Below are positions 1-8,065 of a DNA stretch of 46,107 nucleotides, piece after piece. The stretch covers positions 1 to 46,107 of the forward strand of contig JAGAVX010000168.1 in assembly GCA_017941705.1 (NCBI GenBank). The letters run 5' to 3'. Source of the DNA: Atopobiaceae bacterium. Its GTDB lineage: Bacteria > Actinomycetota > Coriobacteriia > Coriobacteriales > Atopobiaceae. Position 1 is the stretch's first letter, and each line of letters opens with the position of its first letter. A program made the translations under genes and the position numbers. Below the pieces are notes generated by a model. The model was not told the DNA's origin. It ran no database searches and saw only the letters and a program-made list of their open reading frames with translations.

Positions 1-45
1 CACGCCGTTGACGTGACCCCGCCCCTTTTGCCAGTGCGATGCGTG

Positions 46-252
46 CTAGTCGGACGAGCCCACCGACCCTGCCGACTTGCGCTGGTCGGTATTGTAGAAG
101 CCGTGTCCCTCGAACACGATTCCCGATGTGGAGAAGACGCGTTGCGCTTCGGTGCCACAGTCGGGGCACATGATCGTGGGGCGCTCGCTCATGGGGTGCT
201 CGACCTCGAACTGCTTGCCGCACGCGGGACACTTGTAATCGTAGCGGGCCAT
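46..252 (-). CDS. FmdB-family zinc-ribbon protein
   Basis: A 68-residue protein with the N-terminal pattern of the FmdB/CxxC regulatory family: MARYDYKCPACG, then a second CxxC, so Cys8, Cys11, Cys29 and Cys32 can form one zinc ribbon. The rest is short and polar with a Ser/Gly-rich tail, as is usual for the family. Its role in the cell is not established; members are often called putative regulatory proteins. The start is supported by a GGAGG ribosome site just upstream on the minus strand. It is divergent from the HAD-thiamine pyrophosphokinase gene and appears monocistronic within what can be seen. The family call is firm and the function is unknown. Confidence 0.85.
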   Translation of the reverse strand: MARYDYKCPACGKQFEVEHPMSERPTIMCPDCGTEAQRVFSTSGIVFEGHGFYNTDQRKSAGSVGSSD

Positions 253-365
253 GCCTTGCCTCCGGATAGTACGTGGGCGCGCTGCCGCACGCCAAATCTA
301 CAACGTTGGATACTTTACCCAACGAGGCGGCGCACGTCACGCTCGAATAGCCGTGAAGGGGCTGG

Positions 366-371
366 TATCAT
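366..371 (+). promoter_or_regulatory. candidate -10 box for the HAD-TPK gene
   Basis: TATCAT lies about 25 bases before the GTG/ATG start pair at 397/400, with AAGGG at 386-390 serving as ribosome site. The -35 region (TCGAAT, 17 bases upstream) is poor. Weak call from sequence alone. Confidence 0.3.
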
Positions 372-396
372 CGAATCTGCTCGGTAAGGGCTGGTT

Positions 397-1797
397 GTGA
401 TGCGACGGGAAGTGATGGACATGCAAAAGGCAGGGGAGCGAAACCATACGATAACCGGCGCGATCTTTGACTGCGACGGGACGCTTGTGGACTCGATGTA
501 CATGTGGAACTCGCTTGTCGAGAATACCTTTGACGACTGTGGCATCGAGAAGACCCCCGAGCTGCTTGCCGAGGCGGAGGCTTACAACTTCGATGACATG
601 TGCTTCTGGTTTCACGAGAGGTTCGGCATCGGCGAGAGCGGCGAGGCATTGCTGCGGCAGATGAGGACCGATGTGCAGAATCACTACCGCCACGACATAA
701 AGCTCTTCGAAGGCTGCCGCGAGTTTTTGGAGGAGCTTCATGAGGCAGGCGTCCGGATGCTCATCCTTTCCGCGACGACCGAGCCCGAGGTGCGTGTCGC
801 GCTTGAGGCCAATGGGCTTGAGGGATACTTCGAGCGGGTGATACAGACGAGCGAGACTGGTTCCGACAAGGAGCATCCGCAAGCCTATCGGTATGCGCTC
901 GATGCTCTGGGAACTGACAAGGACACGACCTGGGTCTTCGAGGACGCCCCCTTTGCCGTGAGGACCGCTCACGACCTAGGGCTAAAGACGGTCTGTCTCT
1001 ACAACGACCATGACGGGCGCGACCAGGACTTCTGCCGTGAGCATTGCGACATCCTGGCACATGGCTACGGCGAGCTGTCGCTTGCGCTGCTCGATGACTA
1101 CGCTCGGCAGCAGGGAGATGTGACGGGGACCCTGAGGGCGTTGGTCGTCGACGGCTCTCCCGACCCCAGTTCGGCGGAACTGGTACGTGGGCTCGCCATG
1201 GAGAGCGACTACGTGATTGCGGCGGACAGGGGAGCGCGCGTGTGCAGGGAAGTCGGCGTCGCACCGCACATGCTGTGTGGTGACGATGACTCGATGGGAG
1301 CGGATACGCTGGCCTGGGCCAAGGAGGCTTGTGGTGCGCGAATCGTCTATCCGTCCGAGAAGTACGCCACCGACCTCTCCCTGGCTATTGCCTGCGCTCG
1401 TCATGAGGCTGCCCGTCGCAAGGCCTCGCTCGAGCTGACCGTTACGTGCGGATCGGGAGGCCGGCCAGACCATGCGCTTGCGGTGCTGGGGTGTCTGGCA
1501 CATGCGGCGGATGCCAAGCCCCGCCTGGTGGAGGACGCGTACCAGTGCCGCGTGCTCTCGACCGAAGGCTCAGCTGCGTGGGATATAGGGGCCGAGGAAG
1601 ATGCGCTGGGACGCACGTGCTCGGTAATACCTTTGGTGGACGACACCGTCATATCGGAGTCGGGCATGCATTGGAACCTGTGCGAGCGCTCGCTGATGGC
1701 GTTTGCCGACGAGGGTGTCTCGAATGTCATCGAGGACACGAATGCGAGAATCGAATGTCATAAGGGGTTGCTAGCAGCCTACCTACTGAGATCGTAG
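397..1797 (+). CDS. HAD-family phosphatase fused to thiamine pyrophosphokinase
   Basis: A two-domain protein of 466 residues. Residues about 20-235 are a HAD hydrolase of the beta-phosphoglucomutase-like branch: motif I DCDGTLVDS at residues 25-33 with both catalytic aspartates, and motif IV-like VFEDAPFAV. Residues about 243-466 are a thiamine pyrophosphokinase: GDDDSM near 295, KYATDLSLA near 322 and GGRPDH near 354 match the family's GDfDS, K.xTDlxxA and GGRxDH signatures. Thiamine pyrophosphokinase converts thiamine plus ATP to thiamine diphosphate. One chain could therefore first dephosphorylate a thiamine phosphate and then pyrophosphorylate the product; this is inference, because HAD substrate specificity cannot be read from sequence. 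GTG 397 and ATG 400 share the AAGGG at 386-390; ATG 415 is an alternative. No other thiamine biosynthesis gene lies nearby. Confidence 0.88.
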   Translation: MMRREVMDMQKAGERNHTITGAIFDCDGTLVDSMYMWNSLVENTFDDCGIEKTPELLAEAEAYNFDDMCFWFHERFGIGESGEALLRQMRTDVQNHYRHDIKLFEGCREFLEELHEAGVRMLILSATTEPEVRVALEANGLEGYFERVIQTSETGSDKEHPQAYRYALDALGTDKDTTWVFEDAPFAVRTAHDLGLKTVCLYNDHDGRDQDFCREHCDILAHGYGELSLALLDDYARQQGDVTGTLRALVVDGSPDPSSAELVRGLAMESDYVIAADRGARVCREVGVAPHMLCGDDDSMGADTLAWAKEACGARIVYPSEKYATDLSLAIACARHEAARRKASLELTVTCGSGGRPDHALAVLGCLAHAADAKPRLVEDAYQCRVLSTEGSAAWDIGAEEDALGRTCSVIPLVDDTVISESGMHWNLCERSLMAFADEGVSNVIEDTNARIECHKGLLAAYLLRS

Positions 1798-1845
1798 TAT
1801 CGCACCACTGGGTTTTTCATCCAAGGAGGAGGCGTTCGGCATACG

Positions 1846-1869
1846 AAAAAGGCTCCCATAGGGAGCCTT
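1846..1869 (-). terminator. intrinsic terminator of rpmB
   Basis: On the minus strand the 9-bp stem AAGGCTCCC/GGGAGCCTT with a TAT loop is followed by a run of five T. It lies 30 bases beyond the rpmB stop. It is almost symmetrical but lacks a T run on the plus strand. Confidence 0.85.
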
Positions 1870-1898
1870 CGTTCGCGCACGTCGGTTGTTGCTGGAAC

Positions 1899-2099
1899 TT
1901 ACGCCTGCTGAGCGGTGCGGGCGACATTGCCCTTCTTGAGGCAACGGGTGCAGACGTTCATCTTCTGGGCACGCCCATCCTTGAACACGGTAACGCGCTG
2001 GATGTTCGGCTTGAACTTGCGGTTAACGGTGCGGTGGGAGTGGCTGATGGAACGACCAGCAACGGTGTGCTTGCCGCAGATATCGCATACCTTAGACAT
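1899..2099 (-). CDS. rpmB: 50S ribosomal protein L28
   Basis: A 66-residue L28. The N-terminal MSKVCDICGK and the central SHRTVNRKFKPNIQ block are characteristic. It is the zinc-binding (C+) form: Cys5, Cys8, Cys50 and Cys53 make two CxxC pairs. L28 sits in the large ribosomal subunit near the E site. It is divergent from the Asp23-FakA-recG operon, the same neighbourhood known from Firmicutes such as Bacillus subtilis (rpmB-yloU-yloV). It has its own promoter candidate (2164-2191) and a strong terminator. No zinc-free paralogue is in the window. Confidence 0.97.
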   Translation of the reverse strand: MSKVCDICGKHTVAGRSISHSHRTVNRKFKPNIQRVTVFKDGRAQKMNVCTRCLKKGNVARTAQQA

Positions 2100-2163
2100 G
2101 ACTCAGACCTCCATAGGGCGGCGCCGGTCGCGCGTGGCGCCGACAACTTACAAAAGCCAAATT

Positions 2164-2191
2164 ACTTTAGCACAGTGCGGGCCGGTTGCAA
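2164..2191 (-). promoter_or_regulatory. candidate sigma-A-type promoter of rpmB
   Basis: Read on the minus strand: TTGCAA (2186-2191), 16-base spacer, TAAAGT (2164-2169). The predicted start leaves a leader of about 55-60 bases before the rpmB ATG. Confidence 0.5.
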
Positions 2192-2368
2192 GCATCACCT
2201 ACAGGTTCTTGTGTCGGTTTTGTAGCTTGACCACAAGAGTAAGTCCAAATTTACGTTCTGGGGACGCCGAGAGCCCCGCTGGGTATGCATGATGCCATGC
2301 AAACGTGTCTGACGTGTGACAACTCGGTATGAGTATGAGCTTTTCGGCTCAAGGTGCGCCACCTGCGA

Positions 2369-2374
2369 TATACT
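2369..2374 (+). promoter_or_regulatory. candidate -10 box in the rpmB/Asp23 intergenic region
   Basis: TATACT, about 95 bases before the Asp23 start, is the best -10 hexamer in the 370-base gap 2100-2469. No convincing -35 is seen. Apart from this and the rpmB promoter the gap holds no supported gene; its short ORFs have no ribosome sites or recognisable sequence. Confidence 0.35.
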
Positions 2375-2469
2375 TAACAACGATTGTGCATCGATTGCTT
2401 GACTCATGTCATGGCATGCAGGCAAGCATGCGAGCTCTATAGACCGCAAAAGGCGGAAGGATGATACAT

Positions 2470-2817
2470 ATGGCTAAGGTCATACCGGGAAATCTCAAGG
2501 TTTCCAACGACTGCATCGCCGATCTCGCTGGCTACGCTGCCCTTGAGTGCTATGGCGTCGTGGGCATGGCCGTGACCGACCAAGAGGAGGGCGTCACGCG
2601 CCTGCTTCCCACACAACGACTGAGCAGGGGTGTCGACGTCTCTGCCGAGGACGGGCATTTGGTCGTCGACCTGCATGTGGTCGTCGAGCAGGGCGTGAAC
2701 ATGTCTGCCATCTCGTCCAACCTCGTCAGCTCCGTCAAGTTCCTGCTGGGTCGCATCGCCGAGCTCGAGGATGTGGACGTTCGCGTCCACATCGAGGGCA
2801 TGCGCTCCAGTCGATAG
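2470..2817 (+). CDS. Asp23/Gls24 family envelope stress protein (YloU-like)
   Basis: A 115-residue Asp23/Gls24 (DUF322) protein: a basic start MAKVIPGNLKVSNDCIADLA, a central alternating hydrophobic segment (HLVVDLHVVVEQG) and a C-terminal VDVRVHIEGM strand typical of the family. Members are small, abundant and linked to the cell envelope and alkaline or envelope stress. I chose ATG 2470 over ATG 2461 because GGAAGG at 2455-2460 is 9 bases from 2470 and abuts 2461. It is followed directly by the FakA-like gene, the order known for B. subtilis yloU-yloV. The family is clear; the exact function is not. Confidence 0.85.
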   Translation: MAKVIPGNLKVSNDCIADLAGYAALECYGVVGMAVTDQEEGVTRLLPTQRLSRGVDVSAEDGHLVVDLHVVVEQGVNMSAISSNLVSSVKFLLGRIAELEDVDVRVHIEGMRSSR

Positions 2818-2820
2818 GAA

Positions 2821-4530
2821 ATGACCGAAGGTCAACCTGGTATTGAGGAACCGAGGACACTTCACATGATCACAACCGTCATTCGCACTTGCTTCCCGGC
2901 TGCAGCCAAGGTCGTTGCAGAGAAGGCTGAGGAGATCAACAAGCTCAACGTGTTCCCCGTGCCTGACGGAGACACGGGCACCAACATGTCACTCACGCTT
3001 AACACGGTCGTCAGCGAGGTAGAGGCGCTTCCTCAAGATGCGTCCATCTCCGACATCGCCGCAGCCATCACACACGGCTCGCTGATGGGCGCGCGCGGAA
3101 ACTCAGGCGTCATCACCAGTCAGATCCTGCGCGGTATCGCCGAGGGTCTGATTGACGCGCATCCGTCGGGAGCCACGCCGTCCGACATCGCCGCAGCCCT
3201 GCGCAATGGCGTGAAGGTCGCGTTCAAGGCAGTCCGCAAGCCAGTCGAGGGCACCATCCTCACCGTGCTTCGTGATGTCTCGGCTCGTGCCGACCAGCTC
3301 GAGAAGAGCAAGGTCACGACACCCGAGATGCTCGACGCCCTCGTGATCGAGGCCTACGAGTCGGTTGCACGCACCCCGGAGCTGCTGCCCGTGCTCAAGG
3401 AAAACGGCGTCGTCGACTCTGGCGCATATGGCCTGGCGACGCTCATCGAGGCCTTCGTCAATGCGTACGAGGGCAAGGCTGGCGAGATCTCCCAGTTCAA
3501 GACCACGGTGGATACCGACGATGCCAAGGCTCATGTCGCCAATGTCGTGGACATCGAGATCAATGACGATTGGGAGGGCTCGCAGTACCGCTATTGCACC
3601 GAGTTCCTTTTCCACGCCGACTCTCCCTCCTTCGACGAGGAGGCAAACCTGCGCTATCTGTCGTCGATGGGCGATTGCGAGCTGCTGGTTGGCGCCAATC
3701 CCGACTATAAGATTCACGTGCACACCAACCGCCCCGACCGTGTGCTTCGTCACATGCTGCATCGCGGCCAGATCTTCAACGTGTTCGTGCACAACATGGA
3801 CCTCGAGGCTCAGGAGCGCACCGAGGGCATCCGCGCGGACAAGGCCGATGCCAAGGGCCCGCGCAAGGCGCTTGGATTCGTAGCAGTCGCCGCCGGTCCC
3901 GGCCAGTCTGACATCCTCCGTTCTCTTGGTGTCGACGTGATCGTGGAGGGTGGCCAGACAATGAACCCCTCGACGGCAGACATCCTTGAGGCGATCGAGG
4001 CCGCCAATGCCGATGCGGTCATCGTGCTGCCCGACAATGGCAACATCCGCATGGCAGCCGAGGCAGCCGCAAGCGCCTGCGATTCGTGCGAGGCCGCTGT
4101 GGTCCCCACGAAGTCGGTGCTCCAGGCATTCTCCGCCATGTTCGTCGTTGACAGCGAGGGCAGCCTCGAGGACAACGTCGCCGAGATGACCGATGCGATT
4201 GCCGAGGTGCGCGATGGCGAGGTCACCACGGCCGTGCGTGACTCGCAGGCTGCGGATGGATCACCGATTCACGCGGGCGATGTGATGGGCATCGAGGCTG
4301 GTGCGATCACGGTCGTCGGCAATGACGTCGAGGAAGTCACCATTCGCGTCATCAACCGCATGCAAGATGAGGAAGAGGGCGACACGCTCACGATTCTCGC
4401 GGGCTCCGACCTCTCCGACGAGGCGTTCGATCACCTGCTTGCGGCAATCGCCGAGGAACAGCCTGACCTCGAGATTGACTCGCATCGCGGCGATCAGCCC
4501 CTCTATCCGATCGTCTTCTCCATCGAGTAG
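2821..4530 (+). CDS. fakA: DAK2 domain fatty acid kinase catalytic subunit FakA-like
   Basis: A 569-residue protein with the FakA/YloV layout: an N-terminal DAK2 (DhaL-like) ATP-binding domain with VPDGDTGTNM at about residues 47-56 and GARGNSGVI near 90, a middle FakA domain, and a C-terminal EDD/DegV-like domain starting near residue 345. FakA phosphorylates a fatty acid held by a FakB (DegV) partner, feeding exogenous fatty acids into phospholipid synthesis; no FakB is in the window. ATG 2821 follows the previous stop by three bases. ATG 2866 has a better ribosome site (GAGGA at 2853-2857) and is a real alternative, but the RTLHM stretch before it resembles RTLDG of B. subtilis YloV, favouring the longer form. 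It probably forms an operon with the preceding gene and recG. Confidence 0.88.
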   Translation: MTEGQPGIEEPRTLHMITTVIRTCFPAAAKVVAEKAEEINKLNVFPVPDGDTGTNMSLTLNTVVSEVEALPQDASISDIAAAITHGSLMGARGNSGVITSQILRGIAEGLIDAHPSGATPSDIAAALRNGVKVAFKAVRKPVEGTILTVLRDVSARADQLEKSKVTTPEMLDALVIEAYESVARTPELLPVLKENGVVDSGAYGLATLIEAFVNAYEGKAGEISQFKTTVDTDDAKAHVANVVDIEINDDWEGSQYRYCTEFLFHADSPSFDEEANLRYLSSMGDCELLVGANPDYKIHVHTNRPDRVLRHMLHRGQIFNVFVHNMDLEAQERTEGIRADKADAKGPRKALGFVAVAAGPGQSDILRSLGVDVIVEGGQTMNPSTADILEAIEAANADAVIVLPDNGNIRMAAEAAASACDSCEAAVVPTKSVLQAFSAMFVVDSEGSLEDNVAEMTDAIAEVRDGEVTTAVRDSQAADGSPIHAGDVMGIEAGAITVVGNDVEEVTIRVINRMQDEEEGDTLTILAGSDLSDEAFDHLLAAIAEEQPDLEIDSHRGDQPLYPIVFSIE

Positions 4531-4546
4531 CGACGGACTGCACCGT

Positions 4547-6709
4547 ATGGCTCACGTCCCCAGCATCGGCGAGGCTGCCGAGCGCGTGTCACGCACGTGT
4601 TCGCTCGCCGATGATGTGGGACGTTTGCGTTATGTCTCGGGTGCGCGAGAGAAGGCCCTTGACCGCTTGGGCATCACGCGCGTCCGCGACTTGTTGCTCC
4701 ACGTGCCGCATCGCTACCTCGACTTCACTAACACGGTATGCATCGGGGCTGCGCAGGTGGGCGACGAGGTGACGGTCGTGGGGACCGTCGACAAGGTGAC
4801 GCTCAAACGGCCCAAGCCACGTATGCAGATAGTCGAGATGTATGTCATCGACGAGACCGGGGTCGTGCAGGCGTCGTTCTTCCGTCAGCCCTGGATCGCC
4901 GATCAGGTGCATGCGGGCGACATGGTGGCCCTCTCGGGCAAGCTCACCTTTGCCTACGGCTTCAAGCAGATGAAGGCGCCGTTCTACGAGGTTCTCTCTG
5001 CATCGACAGAGAAGGGCTCGTACGCGCGCGTGTTGCCCGTGCACCCCGTGGGCGAGGGGATAACCGCATCGTGGATGCGCCGAATCGTGTCTGCTGCGCT
5101 TGCCGACGTCGGTGACGTCTGCGACTACCTACCCGCCCGTTTGGTAGCCAGACACAGGCTTCTCTCGCTCGGTCGGGCCCTGAGACAGGTGCATTATCCC
5201 ACCAGCATGGACTGCAAGGAACCTGCGCGCAGGAGACTTGCATACGACGAGCTGCTCTGCCTTCAGCTTGCGTTGCTCACGAGGCAGCGTCTTTCGCTTG
5301 CCGGGGTCGAACCAACAGTACATGCGACGTCCGGCCCTCACATCGACGCGCTCGTCGATGCCATGCCCTTCGCGTTGACCTATGAGCAGTGCGTGGCTGT
5401 CGACCAGATCTTCAACGACATGGGCTCGCCGCACGTGATGAATCGCTTGCTCTTGGGCGATGTGGGAACGGGCAAGACGGCGGTCGCATCGATGGCGATG
5501 GCTGCCGTCGCCGATACGGGAACGCAGGCCTCCATGATGGCGCCGACGTCGGTCCTGGCGCGGCAGTATGCCGAAAAGCTCGGGCCCCTGCTCGACAAGG
5601 CGGGGATTGCCTGGGTTTTGATCACCGGCTCGACATCAGCTGACGAACGCGCACGGGCGCGCGAGGGAATTGCCGTTGGAAGCATAACGGTCGTCTTTGG
5701 CACGACGGCGATACTGTCTGACGACATCATGTTCAACAGGCTTACCCTCGTCGTCATCGACGAGCAGCATCGCTTTGGCGTAGACCAGCGTGCGGCACTG
5801 CGGCGCAAGGGTGCCGGGGCGGACCTGCTCACCATGACGGCAACTCCCATACCACGTACTTTGGCGCTCTCCATCTATGGTGATGTCAACTGCTCTCGAA
5901 TCACGCAGCGTCCCGTGGAGGGTGCTGGCATCACGACCAAGTCGCTTGCGCCGGTGAACCTCGATGTCGCATGGACGGCCATACGGGAGGCTGTGGATGC
6001 GGGGCATCAAGCCTACGTGATCTGCCCGCTCGTGGACGACTCTGACGACGGCTCCGAGCTCGATGACGTACCCGAGGCGTCGCGATCGAAGTCGACGCAG
6101 CTCAACTCTGCGGTGCGCACCTACGAGACGCTGAGTGGGCGCACCTACCCCGACCTGCGGGTCGCTCTCCTCCACGGTCGCCAGTCCGCAGCCGAGAAGG
6201 ATGACGTCATGGCACGGTTCAGGGCGGGGGAGATCGACGTGCTCGTCTCCACGACGGTGGTGGAGGTGGGCGTCGATGTGCCAAACGCCACCGTCATGGT
6301 GGTTCTCGACGCGGATCGCTTTGGCCTCGCGACACTCCATCAGCTGCGCGGACGCGTCGGGCGCGGAAGGGATGCCGGCACGGTGTACCTGAGCTGCGCC
6401 GCCAAGAGGGGCACGCCTGCCAGGACGCGCCTCGACGCGCTCGAGGCGACCAGCGATGGCTTCGAGCTCGCCGATCTTGACCTCAAGCTTCGCCATGAGG
6501 GCGAGGTCCTGGGATACCGTCAGCACGGAGGCACGAACCTGCAGGTCGTCGACCTCGTTGCCGATGCCGACCTCATCGAGGCGGCTCATGAGGATGCGCG
6601 AGAGCTCGAAAACGATGACCCGACCCTGTCACAGCCGGTGAATCGCGCACTTGCGCTCGAGGTCCGCGACCGCTACAGCGCCTATTTTGACGAGATCGAG
6701 CATGCCTGA
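4547..6709 (+). CDS. recG: ATP-dependent DNA helicase RecG
   Basis: A RecG of 720 residues. RecG remodels stalled replication forks and branched recombination intermediates. Seen in order: an N-terminal wedge domain with an OB fold (VGDEVTVVGTVDKVTL); helicase domain 1 with Walker A GDVGTGKT (304-311), a DEQH box (405-408) in place of DEAH/DEXH, and TMTATPIPRTLAL; helicase domain 2 with QLRGRVGRG; and the C-terminal motif GYRQHGGTNL. The open frame extends upstream to 4301 inside fakA, but ATG 4547 begins the RecG-like sequence 16 bases after the fakA stop. The length matches the family and nothing key is missing. Confidence 0.96.
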   Translation: MAHVPSIGEAAERVSRTCSLADDVGRLRYVSGAREKALDRLGITRVRDLLLHVPHRYLDFTNTVCIGAAQVGDEVTVVGTVDKVTLKRPKPRMQIVEMYVIDETGVVQASFFRQPWIADQVHAGDMVALSGKLTFAYGFKQMKAPFYEVLSASTEKGSYARVLPVHPVGEGITASWMRRIVSAALADVGDVCDYLPARLVARHRLLSLGRALRQVHYPTSMDCKEPARRRLAYDELLCLQLALLTRQRLSLAGVEPTVHATSGPHIDALVDAMPFALTYEQCVAVDQIFNDMGSPHVMNRLLLGDVGTGKTAVASMAMAAVADTGTQASMMAPTSVLARQYAEKLGPLLDKAGIAWVLITGSTSADERARAREGIAVGSITVVFGTTAILSDDIMFNRLTLVVIDEQHRFGVDQRAALRRKGAGADLLTMTATPIPRTLALSIYGDVNCSRITQRPVEGAGITTKSLAPVNLDVAWTAIREAVDAGHQAYVICPLVDDSDDGSELDDVPEASRSKSTQLNSAVRTYETLSGRTYPDLRVALLHGRQSAAEKDDVMARFRAGEIDVLVSTTVVEVGVDVPNATVMVVLDADRFGLATLHQLRGRVGRGRDAGTVYLSCAAKRGTPARTRLDALEATSDGFELADLDLKLRHEGEVLGYRQHGGTNLQVVDLVADADLIEAAHEDARELENDDPTLSQPVNRALALEVRDRYSAYFDEIEHA

Positions 6710-6764
6710 CCTCAGCAGGAGACGGATGGCGCCAGTGCATGCGGTGCATGAGAGGTGATGGAAC

Positions 6765-7337
6765 ATGAGAATAGTGGGTGGCATCTGGAGGGGCAGGGTG
6801 CTCGAGGCCCCAGAGGGACGCGGCACGCGCCCCACTACCGACCGCACGCGCGAGTCCATAGCATCCATGATTCTCTCATCGTTCGACCTTGACCTCTCGA
6901 GTGTCGACGTGCTCGATGCCTTCGCCGGATCCGGTGCCATCGGCTTTGAGCTGTTGTCGCGGGGCGCCAGGTCCTGCACGTTCGTCGAACGCGACCGCAA
7001 GGCATCGGCAATCGTACGAGGGAACGCGAAGGCGCTCGGGGCATCACCCGCGCAGGCACGTGTGCAGGTCGGTGACGTCTGCTCGCTGGCGGCCCGTGGA
7101 GCCGTACAGGGAGGACCGTTCTCGCTGGTCGTGCTCGACCCGCCCTATGCGATGAGTGCGCGTGATGTCGGTTCTCTCGTCATGGACCTTCGGGACAATG
7201 GTCAGCTGGCATCGAACGCCCGCGTCCTTTATGAACATGCCGCTGGGGCCGGCGAACTCGAGATTGACGGCTCGCGTGTGATAAAGAGCAAGTCGCGCGG
7301 CACAACGGCCGTAACACTGCTGCAGATGGGGGAATGA
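6765..7337 (+). CDS. rsmD: 16S rRNA (guanine(966)-N(2))-methyltransferase RsmD
   Basis: A 190-residue class I SAM methyltransferase. The start MRIVGGIWRGRVL, the block GTRPTTDRTRES, the SAM-binding motif LDAFAGSGAIGFELLSRG and catalytic DPPY at 125-128 are the RsmD signature. It methylates G966 of 16S rRNA in the small subunit. The start is supported by GAGGTG about 10 bases before the ATG. It lies 55 bases after recG and is followed by coaD, the common rsmD-coaD pairing. Confidence 0.95.
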   Translation: MRIVGGIWRGRVLEAPEGRGTRPTTDRTRESIASMILSSFDLDLSSVDVLDAFAGSGAIGFELLSRGARSCTFVERDRKASAIVRGNAKALGASPAQARVQVGDVCSLAARGAVQGGPFSLVVLDPPYAMSARDVGSLVMDLRDNGQLASNARVLYEHAAGAGELEIDGSRVIKSKSRGTTAVTLLQMGE

Positions 7338-7441
7338 AGAAGTGTTGGCGGTGGCGGCAGCGTGGCGCCATGCGACTTGGTACCCTTTTGAAAACAAGAG
7401 AGGCAGGGCGTAGCGTAGCGCCATGCATTCGGGAGGTACAA

Positions 7442-7963
7442 ATGCCAAACCACATACAGCATGTCGTCGTCCCTGGCACCTTCGATCCGGTCACTCTCGG
7501 CCACGTTGATGTCATCAATCGAGCGCGTCACCTGTTTCCCCAGGTCACGGTGGCCGTCGCGGAGTCGCGCACGAAGCGTGGCATCGGGACCGCCTTCTCG
7601 TTGGAGGAGCGCGTCGACATGCTGCGTGAAGCCCTCGACGAGCAGGGCGTCTCGTCGCTTGGCGGCGTCAGCGTGCTGCCCTTTACGGGGCTGCTCGTCG
7701 ACTTCTGCCGCCAGCAGGGTGCCGGCGGCGTCGTAAAGGGACTGCGTGCCATGACGGACTTCGAGTCGGAACTCCAACAGGCCGACCTGAACGCGCAGCT
7801 TGCCCCCGATCTCGAGAGCGTGTTCGTGATGAGCAACCCGGGCTACGGGTACGTCTCGTCGAGCATCGTGCGCGAGCTTGCCTTGCTTGGCGGGCCGGTC
7901 GAAATGCTGGTGCCTGCCTGCGTTGTCAGGAGGCTCAGGGAGCATTACGGCACGGAGGGCTAA
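7442..7963 (+). CDS. coaD: phosphopantetheine adenylyltransferase
   Basis: A CoaD of 173 residues. It transfers AMP from ATP to 4'-phosphopantetheine to give dephospho-CoA, the penultimate step of coenzyme A synthesis. The nucleotidyltransferase motif GTFDPVTLGH (12-21, the T/HxGH box) and the C-terminal YGYVSSSIVRELA (the SSS nucleotide-binding motif) are present. ATG 7442 is chosen over an in-frame codon at 7334 because GGGAGGTA lies 4-10 bases upstream and the family starts just before the GTFDP strand. It ends the recG-rsmD-coaD run; a 14-bp palindrome follows the stop. Confidence 0.95.
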   Translation: MPNHIQHVVVPGTFDPVTLGHVDVINRARHLFPQVTVAVAESRTKRGIGTAFSLEERVDMLREALDEQGVSSLGGVSVLPFTGLLVDFCRQQGAGGVVKGLRAMTDFESELQQADLNAQLAPDLESVFVMSNPGYGYVSSSIVRELALLGGPVEMLVPACVVRRLREHYGTEG

Positions 7964-7974
7964 GGTTCGGCCGT

Positions 7975-7988
7975 TCTGGCATGCCAGA
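7975..7988. promoter_or_regulatory. 14-bp perfect palindrome before the phosphofructokinase gene
   Basis: TCTGGCATGCCAGA is a perfect palindrome 11 bases after the coaD stop and 77 bases before the phosphofructokinase ATG. It could be an operator for a dimeric repressor or activator. It has no loop and no T run, so it is not a terminator. No regulator is assigned. Confidence 0.35.
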
Positions 7989-8065
7989 TGTGCTGCGGTG
8001 TCGTGCGATGCGCCTATCAATCGCTTGTAGGAATGGGCTAAGACCAACAGGGTTAGGGGAGTGTC

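Noticed and set aside
4301..4546. N-terminal extension of RecG
   Set aside because: Lies inside the coding sequence of fakA in another frame; Arg/Ser-rich and unlike RecG.
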